NCBI GenBank assembly: GCA_046717125.1
Contig: JBKJVQ010000122.1
Span: 1-25,555, forward strand
Reading direction: 5' to 3'
Source of the DNA: JBKJVQ01 sp046717125
GTDB lineage: Bacteria > Pseudomonadota > Alphaproteobacteria > Rhizobiales > Methyloligellaceae
DNA: 25,555 bases
Numbering within the stretch: the first letter of the stretch is position 1; each line of letters opens with the position of its first letter. A program made the position numbers and the translations under genes. Shown here piece after piece: positions 7,876-14,901 of this stretch. Below the pieces are notes generated by a model, which was given only the letters and a program-made list of their open reading frames with translations, was not told the DNA's origin and searched no databases.

Positions 7876-9489
7876 ATGCTGCATGTTTCTAGAGCCAAGT
7901 ATGCGTTGATTTTCGGCATCTGCTTGATCGGGATGCTGCTTGCGCTGCCGAGCGTTCTGCCGCCATCGGTGGTGTCGGCGTTGCCGGAAGTCCTGCAGAA
8001 GCGCGTTCATCTCGGGCTCGATCTGCAGGGCGGCGCGCATCTGCTCTACAGCATGGACGAGAAGGAACTCGTTGCCGATTGGGTCAACGACATCACCGGA
8101 CAGGTCCGCGACACGCTGCGCCGTGCCCGCATCGGCTACACGGATTTGCGCCAGGCGCCCGACCAGAGACGCGTTACGGTGATCATCCGGGATCCCGCCC
8201 AACGCGAAGCCGCGCTCAAGGCGCTGAAGGAGATCGCGACCCCGCTCTCTGGCAATGCCTTCACCGGCGCAGTCGGCGCGAACATGGACGTCGTCGAGAA
8301 TGGCGCCAACGGGATCTCCCTGACAATCACCGAACCGGGTCTGACGCAGCGTGTGAACCACGCTATCGAAGCCTCGATTGAAACTGTGCGGCGGCGCATC
8401 GACGCCTTTGGCACAACTGAGCCCACGATCCAGCGGCAGGGCAGGGACCGGATTCTGGTGCAGGTTCCGGGCATCACCGATGTCGGACGCCTCAAGGCGC
8501 TGGTGGGCGAAACCGGCAAGCTCGAGTTCAAGATGGTCGATTCGCAGGCCAACGCGCAGGAAGTGGCGCTATCGAAGCGTGCACCGCCGGGCAGCGTTCT
8601 GTTGATGTCAACCGATGCGATTCCCCAGCCCTGGGTCGTGAAGCAGGCAACACTGGTCAGCGGCGAAAGCCTCGTGGACGCGCAGCCTTCGTTCGACTCG
8701 AAGTCGAACGAGCCCGTGGTGACGTTCCGCTTCGACGCGAACGGCGCGCGCCGGTTCGGTCGCGTCACGCAGGAAAATGTCGGTCTACCCTTCGCGATTG
8801 TGCTGGACGACAAGGTGATCTCCGCGCCGGTCATCCGGGAGCACATTATCGGCGGCTCCGGCCAGATCAGCGGCAATTTCACGGTTCAGGAAGCAAACGA
8901 TCTTGCCGTACTCCTGCGTTCCGGCGCATTGCCCGCAAAGCTGACACCGATCGAGGAACGCACGGTCGGACCGAGCCTCGGAGCGGACTCGATCGAAGCG
9001 GGCATCGAAGCCATGGCGATCGGTTTTGTCGGCGTCGCGGTCTTTATGATCATTGGCTACGGGTTGTTCGGCTTTTTCGCCATTGTCGCGCTTCTGGTAA
9101 ACCTCGCTTTCCTCGTCGCGGCGCTGTCGCTTCTCCAGGCAACGCTGACCCTGCCGGGTATAGCCGGTATCGTGCTGACCATGGGCATGTCCGTCGATGC
9201 GAACGTTCTCATCAATGAGCGCATACGTGACGAGCTTCGCTCCGGCAAGTCGCCGATCTCGGCGCTCGATGCCGGCTTCACGCGGGCCTACGGCACGATT
9301 TTCGATACCAACATGACCGGCCTGCTGGCGGCGCTGATTCTGTATCTGATGGGCTCGGGCCCGGTGCGCGGTTTTGCAGTCACTCTCGGCATCGGAATTT
9401 TAGCTTCGGGTTTCACAGCGACGACCGTCACTCGCTATCTCATCGCCGCGTGGTTGCGTCAGACGCGCCCGCAAACGATCCCGATCTAG
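7876..9489 (+). CDS. secD: Protein translocase subunit SecD
   Basis: SecD, with SecF, uses the proton motive force to pull exported proteins through the Sec channel on the periplasmic side. The 537-residue protein has an N-terminal membrane helix (about 10-28), the LGLDLQGG motif at residues 46-53, a large periplasmic P1 domain, and a C-terminal block of five membrane helices. The TM4 family motif GMSVDANVLINERIRDEL is present from residue 437. It is shorter than E. coli SecD, as is usual for alphaproteobacteria. GGAG at 7861-7864 lies 11 bases before the ATG. It is 61 bases after yajC and 9 bases before secF, so the three are probably cotranscribed. Confidence 0.97.
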   Translation: MLHVSRAKYALIFGICLIGMLLALPSVLPPSVVSALPEVLQKRVHLGLDLQGGAHLLYSMDEKELVADWVNDITGQVRDTLRRARIGYTDLRQAPDQRRVTVIIRDPAQREAALKALKEIATPLSGNAFTGAVGANMDVVENGANGISLTITEPGLTQRVNHAIEASIETVRRRIDAFGTTEPTIQRQGRDRILVQVPGITDVGRLKALVGETGKLEFKMVDSQANAQEVALSKRAPPGSVLLMSTDAIPQPWVVKQATLVSGESLVDAQPSFDSKSNEPVVTFRFDANGARRFGRVTQENVGLPFAIVLDDKVISAPVIREHIIGGSGQISGNFTVQEANDLAVLLRSGALPAKLTPIEERTVGPSLGADSIEAGIEAMAIGFVGVAVFMIIGYGLFGFFAIVALLVNLAFLVAALSLLQATLTLPGIAGIVLTMGMSVDANVLINERIRDELRSGKSPISALDAGFTRAYGTIFDTNMTGLLAALILYLMGSGPVRGFAVTLGIGILASGFTATTVTRYLIAAWLRQTRPQTIPI

Positions 9490-9498
9490 AGGTCCGCC

Positions 9499-10488
9499 AT
9501 GCGCTTTCCGGTCGAATTCGTTCCGCCGAACACAAAGTTCAAGTTCGTCAAGCACTGGCGCATCGCTGTTGCGGAGACGGTCATCACTGTCATCGCGACC
9601 ATCGCGCTGCTGGCGACGCTCGGCCTCAACCTTGGTGTCGATTTTCGTGGCGGCACCATGATCGAAATCGGCACCCCCAACGGACCCGCGAATATCTCCG
9701 AAATCCGCTCGACTATCGAAGGGCTCGATCTCGGCGAGGTGCAGATTCAGGAATTTGGAAGTCCGACCGAAGTTCTTATCCGTGTGGAAGAGCAGCCGGG
9801 GGGAGAAGCGGCACAACAAAGGACGGCCGAAAAGATTCAGGGTGCGCTCGGCGACAATGTCGAGATCAGACGCGTCGAGGTCGTCGGTGCGACGGTGTCC
9901 GGCGAACTGATCGAGTCTGCGATCTGGGCGCTTGGCGTCGCAGCGCTAGGCATCTTTTTCTATGTCTGGTTCCGCTTCGAATGGCAGTTCTCCGTCGCGG
10001 CGCTGATCGCGCTGGCGCATGACATCCTGCTCACGGTGTGCCTGTTTTCCTTGTTCCAGATCGATTTCGATCTGACGATCGTCGCCGCGCTTCTGACGCT
10101 GATTGGCTACGCCATCAACGACACGGTGGTGATGTTCGACCGGGTGCGGGAGAACTTGCGCAAATACAAGAAGATGCCGCTCGAAGAGCTGATCGATCTG
10201 TCGGTCAACCAGACGATGTCGCGCACGGTGATGACGGCCGGGGCGATCCTGATCACGCTGATTGCGCTGTTCATCTTTGGCGGCCCGGTGATCCGCGGAT
10301 TTGCAGTGGCGATGCTGTTCGGCATGGCTGTCAGCACCTATACGTCGATGTATGTCGCGGCGCCGCTCCTTTACGTCATCGGGCTGAACCGCGAAGCCGA
10401 TGTGCCCAGGAAGTCGGCTGCTGGCGTCGAGGGCGATGAGGCCCAGTCTTCGGCTGAGGAGCAGCCTCCGGCCACCGCGCGCGTCTGA
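9499..10488 (+). CDS. secF: Protein translocase subunit SecF
   Basis: SecF is the second half of the SecDF export motor. It is 329 residues with a first membrane helix at about 23-43, the LGVDFRGG motif at 45-52, a periplasmic domain, and the C-terminal helix block containing IGYAINDTVVMFDRVREN from residue 202, the family's RND-like signature. The ATG at 9499 is preceded by AGAGG and lies 9 bases after the secD stop. The C-terminal 30 residues are a soluble Glu/Ala/Pro-rich tail. The next gene starts 5 bases after its stop and is likely in the same transcript. Confidence 0.97.
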   Translation: MRFPVEFVPPNTKFKFVKHWRIAVAETVITVIATIALLATLGLNLGVDFRGGTMIEIGTPNGPANISEIRSTIEGLDLGEVQIQEFGSPTEVLIRVEEQPGGEAAQQRTAEKIQGALGDNVEIRRVEVVGATVSGELIESAIWALGVAALGIFFYVWFRFEWQFSVAALIALAHDILLTVCLFSLFQIDFDLTIVAALLTLIGYAINDTVVMFDRVRENLRKYKKMPLEELIDLSVNQTMSRTVMTAGAILITLIALFIFGGPVIRGFAVAMLFGMAVSTYTSMYVAAPLLYVIGLNREADVPRKSAAGVEGDEAQSSAEEQPPATARV

Positions 10489-10493
10489 ATCCT

Positions 10494-10868
10494 GTGGTCA
10501 AGGCCGCTCATTTTCCGGCGCGTGCTGCCATCGAGGCCTACGGCGACGGCGGATTCCGCTTTGCCGGCATGAGTCACAAGGGCTCGCTTCTGATCACCGC
10601 CAGCGGGATTTACGGCTGGGATGTTTCCGAGGCAGGGAGCATCGATCTGCCCAGTATCCAGGCGGTTCTCGATGACGCCGGTCGGGTCGACCATCTAATT
10701 GTCGGAACCGGCGCATCGCGGGCGGCAATCGATCCCGTGATCGGCGCGGCCCTATGCAAGGCCGGGATCGGGATCGAAATCATGGATACCGGCGCGGCCG
10801 CGCGCACCTACAACATCCTGTTTGCCGAAAACCGTGACGTCGCAGCTGCCCTGATCGCTGTGGGCTGA
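10494..10868 (+). CDS. Mth938/DUF498 domain protein (NDUFAF3 family)
   Basis: A 124-residue single-domain protein of the Mth938 (DUF498/PF04430) family, the family that includes the mitochondrial complex I assembly factor NDUFAF3. Recognisable segments are AAIEAYGDGGFRFAG, a strand-loop ITASGIYGWDV, and HLIVGTGASRAAIDP, typical for the fold. No catalytic residues are known for the family and the bacterial role is not established. The GTG at 10494 lies 5 bases after the secF stop, which strongly suggests cotranscription with secDF. Its TGA stop overlaps the left arm of a palindromic repeat. The gene after the repeat belongs to the NDUFAF6 family. Confidence 0.85.
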   Translation: MVKAAHFPARAAIEAYGDGGFRFAGMSHKGSLLITASGIYGWDVSEAGSIDLPSIQAVLDDAGRVDHLIVGTGASRAAIDPVIGAALCKAGIGIEIMDTGAAARTYNILFAENRDVAAALIAVG

Positions 10869-10915
10869 GCATGATGCCGAAAAGTGTGAAGCGGTTTTCG
10901 GACGACATCATGCTC
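10867..10915. repeat. Palindromic intergenic repeat, copy 1 (Hyphomicrobiales type)
   Basis: GAGCATGATG (10867-10876) pairs perfectly with CATCATGCTC (10906-10915), and CCGAAAA (10877-10883) pairs with TTTTCGG (10895-10901), leaving an 11-base loop and a 4-base bulge. No T-run follows, so it is not a classic terminator. The GAGCATGAT-CCGAAAAGTG-CGGTTTTCGG-ATCATGCTC pattern is one I recall as an abundant intergenic repeat in Bradyrhizobium and related genomes. It starts within the stop codon of the upstream gene. Confidence 0.85.
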
Positions 10916-10927
10916 CAACCCTTAAAT

Positions 10928-10976
10928 CCGATCACGTTCAAGACTTCGGATTTCAATCCGAAGTCATCGTGATCGG
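10928..10976. repeat. Second palindrome adjoining copy 1
   Basis: Outer arms CCGATCACG (10928-10936) and CGTGATCGG (10968-10976) and inner arms GACTTCGGATT (10942-10952) and AATCCGAAGTC (10955-10965) form a long nested hairpin with a 2-base loop and a small asymmetric bulge. It lies 12 bases after copy 1 and together they fill the whole gap to the next gene. The right outer arm contains the first possible GTG start of that gene. Confidence 0.8.
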
Positions 10977-11793
10977 GGTGACGTCTCAGAAAGAGATGGC
11001 GCGCGCCGATCTGCGCACCCACGATCATGACCGCTATCTTGCTGCGCTTTTCGCGCCGGCTTCCGTCAGGGACGACCTGATCGCTCTTTACGCGGCAAAC
11101 GCCGCGCTCGAACGCATCGGGCGTTCCGTCACCGAGCCCATGCTCGGCGAAATCCGGCTGCAGTGGTGGCGGGATGCGTTGCGCGAGGCGAAAGACGGGA
11201 GGCTCACGGGCGACCCGGTCGCTGATTCTTTCGCGCAAACGATTCTCCGTCGGCGGCTCGATCCGTCGCGCATAAGCGACCTCGTCGACGCGCGGGCCTT
11301 TGACATTGGCGGTGAAGCCATGCCGGACATGCGGGCGCTGCGGACCTGGCTCGGCAAGACCGACGGCACTGTCTTCCATCTCGCAGCGCGCATTACGGCG
11401 GGCGAAGCATCGGCGCACTTCACCAGGTTGGCGGACCAGGCGGGGCTCGCATACGGCATCGTGCAGATGATGCGGCGATTGCCTGCGGACCGGGAGCACG
11501 GAATCGATCTCGCTCCGCAGGCGGAGATTGCAGAAATCGAGCGGGCGCAGGGCTGCGCTCGCGAAACAGCGGTGCGCGCCGTGCTGAAGCAACTGCGCGA
11601 CGAGGCGTCGGAACTGGCCGGTCCGCTTTTGTCCAAGGTAAGCGAGCTGGAGCCGGGTATCCGCCTCGCCTTCATGCCGCTGGCCCTCGCACCGTCCTAT
11701 CTTGCCGCGATGGAGCGATCGGACGAGTGGTTTCGCTCTCCCCAGGAAGTCTCCGCCCTCGCCAGACTGTGGAAGCTTTGGAGGGCCAGTTAG
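10969..11793 (+). CDS. Squalene/phytoene synthase-like protein (NDUFAF6 family)
   Basis: A protein of up to 274 residues of the trans-isoprenyl synthase fold. Family segments include HDRYLAALFAP, ALYAANAALERI, and EIRLQWWRDAL. The Asp-rich motifs needed for prenyl diphosphate condensation are not intact: the first aspartate motif is absent in the ALYAANAALERI helix and the second reads QMMRRLPAD (residues 166-174) rather than an NILRDVxED pattern. This matches NDUFAF6-type relatives rather than true carotenoid or squalene enzymes. The start is uncertain: GTG 10969 lies inside a repeat arm, GTG 10978 and ATG 10996 are alternatives, and none has a convincing ribosome binding site. It is probably the last gene of the sec cluster. 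Confidence 0.8.
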   Translation: MIGVTSQKEMARADLRTHDHDRYLAALFAPASVRDDLIALYAANAALERIGRSVTEPMLGEIRLQWWRDALREAKDGRLTGDPVADSFAQTILRRRLDPSRISDLVDARAFDIGGEAMPDMRALRTWLGKTDGTVFHLAARITAGEASAHFTRLADQAGLAYGIVQMMRRLPADREHGIDLAPQAEIAEIERAQGCARETAVRAVLKQLRDEASELAGPLLSKVSELEPGIRLAFMPLALAPSYLAAMERSDEWFRSPQEVSALARLWKLWRAS

Positions 11794-11826
11794 CGGTAGG
11801 CCGCAAACCAAGACTTCAAACGCCGA

Positions 11827-11855
11827 TTGCCGCGACGCTGACGCCGTTCCATAAG
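11827..11855 (+). promoter_or_regulatory. Weak candidate promoter before the GNAT-HDAC-GNAT gene
   Basis: TTGCCG (11827-11832) and CATAAG (11850-11855) are 17 bases apart, each matching four of six consensus bases. Transcription would begin about 25 bases before the ATG at 11887. It lies in the 93-base gap after the squalene-synthase-like gene, where I see no terminator. Confidence 0.3.
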
Positions 11856-11886
11856 CCGCTGATCCGCAATCTTATCCAGCCCTTTT

Positions 11887-14193
11887 ATGCTTCGCATCCG
11901 CAAGGTCGCCGACGACACCACCGCCGCCAACCGGGACGCGATCTCCGAGGCGCAGGACATCATGCGCGCGCAGTTTCCCGGCATGTCGAAAGCTGAGATC
12001 GACAAGCTGCCGGAACAGCTTCGCGATCCGTTGAAGCACCGGTTCGTGTCGCGGCTGTTCGTCGCCGAGGATGGGCGCGACCGCACGCGGGGCATCGCGC
12101 TGCTTCTCTACGCCCCCGACCTCGCCTTCTGTTATCTCGAACTGATTTCGGCCGCCCCCGGCGTAACCGGGCAGGGTATTGGCGCGGCGCTTTACGAGCG
12201 GGTGCGCGAAGAAGCGAGCGCCCTCAAGGCGCACGGGCTCTATTTCGAGAGCCTGCCCGACGATCCGGCACTCAGTCCCGACCCGGCAGTCCGCCTGCAG
12301 AACGAGCGCCGGCTCGCCTTCTATGAGCGCTACGGCGCACGGCCGATCATCAACACGAAATACGAAACGCCCATCGAGCCCGCACACACCAATCCCCCAT
12401 ATCTGGTTCTCGATCCGCTCGCGTCGAAGACAATGCCATCCCGCGAAACGGTACGGGGAGTCGTGCGCGCGATCCTCGATCGGAAATACAAGAAGATCGT
12501 CTCCGCAGAGTATCTGGAGATGGTGGTTACTTCGATAACGGACGATCCGATCAAGCTGCGGGGTCCAAAGCACAAGCGCGCAACAGCAAAGAAGAAAGGC
12601 GTCGGGGCGGCCGAAACGGCAGACAAGATCGTGCTCGTGGTCAACGAGGCTCACGCCATCCATCACGTCCACGACCGGGGGTATGTCGAGGCGCCGGTCC
12701 GGATTTCATCCATTCTGTCGGAGCTGGAGGTTTCCAATCTGTTCGAGCGGGTGGCGCCCGCGCACTATCCCGACCGGCATATCAGGGCAGTCCATGACGG
12801 TCGGCTGGTCGACTACATCAGGCGGGCTTCGCTTTCGGTCGGCACGAAACGCTCGATCTATCCTTACGTGTTTCCCGTGCGGAACCCCGCACGCCCACCT
12901 CGTGACCAGACCGTGCTGGCCGGCTATTACTGTATCGATACATTCACCCCCCTGAACGAGACAGCATACAAGGCCGCGCGCGCCGCCGTCGACGTGACGC
13001 TGACGGCAGCGGACGAGGTGCTGGAAGGCGAAACGCTGGCGTATGCGCTTGTGCGGCCGCCGGGGCACCACGCCGAGTCGCGCGTTTTCGGCGGCTTCTG
13101 CTATTTCAACAACGCCGCCATCGCAGCGAACCATATGAGCCGTTACGGCCGCATCGCGATCCTCGATATCGACTACCATCACGGCAACGGGCAGCAGGAC
13201 ATCTTCTATCGCCGCGCCGACGTGCTGACGGTTTCGATCCACGGCGACCCCAGCTTCGCTTATCCCTATTTCACCGGCTTCCGGGATGAGTCCGGTATCG
13301 GCTCGGGCGCAGGCTACAATTTAAATATTCCGCTCCCCGAACGCATCACGCCCGACCAGCACCGCGAGGCGCTAGGCCAGGCGCTGCAGCGCATCCGCCG
13401 CTTCGCGCCGACCTATCTGGTGGTCGCCGCGGGCTTCGACACGGCGCGGGGCGACCCCACGGGAAGCTGGTCCAACCGCGCCAAGGATTTCGAGCGCATG
13501 GGCCAGATGATCGGCGAGGAAGGCTATCCAACCCTCGTGGTTCAGGAAGGCGGATACCGCGTACGCACGCTCGGCACGAACGTCCGCAGTTTCTTCGTCG
13601 GACTGCATGCGGGTCAGGCGCGGCGGGAGGCCTATCGCGCGCTCGTTTCCGCTGGGCGCGATCCGCGACCGCCGGTTCCGCGCACGGGTCTCGAATGGCG
13701 CAGCGCGGTTACGGTCGACGATGTCGAGCGCGTCAGGTCGCTGGTCGCCTCGACAGGCTTCTTCAATCCGGCCGAGGTCGAGATCGCGGCGGAACTCGTG
13801 AGCGAACGGCTCGCGCGGGGGCAACGGTCAGGCTATTCATTCGTGCTCGCCGAGCGGCGAGGAAATCTCGCCGGCTATGCCTGTTTCGGCCCGATCGACG
13901 GAACCGACGGCTCATTCGATCTTTACTGGATCGCGGTCGCCCCAGACGAGCAGCGCAAGGGCCTCGGTCGTCGGCTCATGCTGCGCGCTGAAGACACGAT
14001 GAAGAAGGCAGGCGCCCGGCGGATCTATGTCGACACGTCGTCTTCGGACAAATACGAAGCCACGCGTGCCTTCTACCGCCGCACGGGATATGCCCAAACG
14101 GCCGTGCTGCCGGGCTTCTATCGCGAAGGGGACGGCAAGATTATCTTCATCAAAGAATTGGCTGTCGCATCATCCTTACAGAGAAATGACTGA
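11887..14193 (+). CDS. Three-domain GNAT - histone deacetylase-like - GNAT fusion protein
   Basis: A 768-residue protein joining three enzyme domains. Residues about 1-165 form an N-terminal GNAT domain (GVTGQGIGAALYERV, 92-106). A basic linker (PKHKRATAKKKG, about 225-238) follows. Residues about 247-578 are a class II HDAC/acetylpolyamine amidohydrolase-like domain with an intact active site: His394-His395 in RPPGHHAE, zinc ligands Asp429 and His431 in DIDYHHGNG, Asp518 in GFDTARGDP, and Tyr557 in QEGGYR. Residues about 603-757 are a second GNAT with the acetyl-CoA loop QRKGLG at 689-694 and the FYRRTGY end. The frame has no stop or obvious restart between domains. The expected chemistry is acetyl transfer and amide deacetylation; substrates are unknown. 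In-frame stops upstream fix ATG 11887 as the earliest start, with no clear ribosome binding site. Its end overlaps the convergent SDR gene by 18 bases. Confidence 0.9.
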   Translation: MLRIRKVADDTTAANRDAISEAQDIMRAQFPGMSKAEIDKLPEQLRDPLKHRFVSRLFVAEDGRDRTRGIALLLYAPDLAFCYLELISAAPGVTGQGIGAALYERVREEASALKAHGLYFESLPDDPALSPDPAVRLQNERRLAFYERYGARPIINTKYETPIEPAHTNPPYLVLDPLASKTMPSRETVRGVVRAILDRKYKKIVSAEYLEMVVTSITDDPIKLRGPKHKRATAKKKGVGAAETADKIVLVVNEAHAIHHVHDRGYVEAPVRISSILSELEVSNLFERVAPAHYPDRHIRAVHDGRLVDYIRRASLSVGTKRSIYPYVFPVRNPARPPRDQTVLAGYYCIDTFTPLNETAYKAARAAVDVTLTAADEVLEGETLAYALVRPPGHHAESRVFGGFCYFNNAAIAANHMSRYGRIAILDIDYHHGNGQQDIFYRRADVLTVSIHGDPSFAYPYFTGFRDESGIGSGAGYNLNIPLPERITPDQHREALGQALQRIRRFAPTYLVVAAGFDTARGDPTGSWSNRAKDFERMGQMIGEEGYPTLVVQEGGYRVRTLGTNVRSFFVGLHAGQARREAYRALVSAGRDPRPPVPRTGLEWRSAVTVDDVERVRSLVASTGFFNPAEVEIAAELVSERLARGQRSGYSFVLAERRGNLAGYACFGPIDGTDGSFDLYWIAVAPDEQRKGLGRRLMLRAEDTMKKAGARRIYVDTSSSDKYEATRAFYRRTGYAQTAVLPGFYREGDGKIIFIKELAVASSLQRND

Positions 14194-14883
14194 GCCGCTT
14201 GGCTCCGCCGCATCGACGCGCGCGAGCCGAATGCATGTTTCGGTAATACGCTCCGGCGGCGGCAATTTCGCGGGATCCTCACCCGGAAACGCGGTTGCGC
14301 GCATGTCCGTCGCGGTGCCCCCTGGGTCGATGATGAAAACCTTCGCGGGCGTAGACTGCAACTCATCGGCATAGATCAGCGCCAGATTTTCGAGGGCCGC
14401 CTTCGATACCGCGTAAGGGCCCCAATAGGCACGCGGGTTGCGCGCCACGCTGGAGGTGAGGAACAGGATGCGCGCCGCATCGGATTTGCGCAGCAGCGGG
14501 TCCAGGGTCCGGATCAGCCGCCAGTTCGCCGTGAGATTGATGCCGATAACCTTATCCCAATCGCTCGACTTGATATGGGGAAGGGGTGAGAGCGTACCGA
14601 GGATCGCCGCGTTGCCAACCATCGCGTCAAGCCTGCCAAAACGCTCGTAAAGCGCAGGGCCCAGCGTGTCGATCGTCTGGCCGTCGGCGAGGTCGAGCGG
14701 AATGAGGCTCGCCGTACCTCCGAGCGCGCAAATTTCGTCGTCCAGCTTCTCCAGCGGTTTCTTTTTTCGGGACAGCGCAATGACATGCGCGCCTTCCTTC
14801 GCGAAAGCGAGCGCGATGGCCCGGCCGATCCCGCGCGATGCGCCCGTGACGAGAGCGATGCGGTCTTTCAGGCGCTGGGTCAA
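14176..14883 (-). CDS. SDR family NAD(P)-dependent oxidoreductase
   Basis: A 235-residue short-chain dehydrogenase/reductase. The nucleotide-binding motif is TGASRGIG (residues 13-20), followed by the GNAA turn (90-93) and the catalytic set Ser144 or Ser145, Tyr157 and Lys161 (YAVSK). A basic stretch SRKKKP after the second strand suggests, but does not prove, NADPH preference. The substrate is unknown. It starts 18 bases after the purF stop, so it is likely the last gene of the cvpA-purF-SDR unit, an arrangement frequent in this bacterial group. The C-terminus is convergent and overlaps the end of the deacetylase fusion gene. Confidence 0.9.
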   Translation of the reverse strand: MTQRLKDRIALVTGASRGIGRAIALAFAKEGAHVIALSRKKKPLEKLDDEICALGGTASLIPLDLADGQTIDTLGPALYERFGRLDAMVGNAAILGTLSPLPHIKSSDWDKVIGINLTANWRLIRTLDPLLRKSDAARILFLTSSVARNPRAYWGPYAVSKAALENLALIYADELQSTPAKVFIIDPGGTATDMRATAFPGEDPAKLPPPERITETCIRLARVDAAEPSGSVISL

Positions 14884-14901
14884 AGCGTGGGAGACGTAGG
14901 A

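Noticed and set aside
11794..11886. A longer N-terminus for the GNAT-HDAC-GNAT protein
   Set aside because: In-frame stops lie directly upstream (for example at 11797 and 11839), so the protein cannot begin before 11887.
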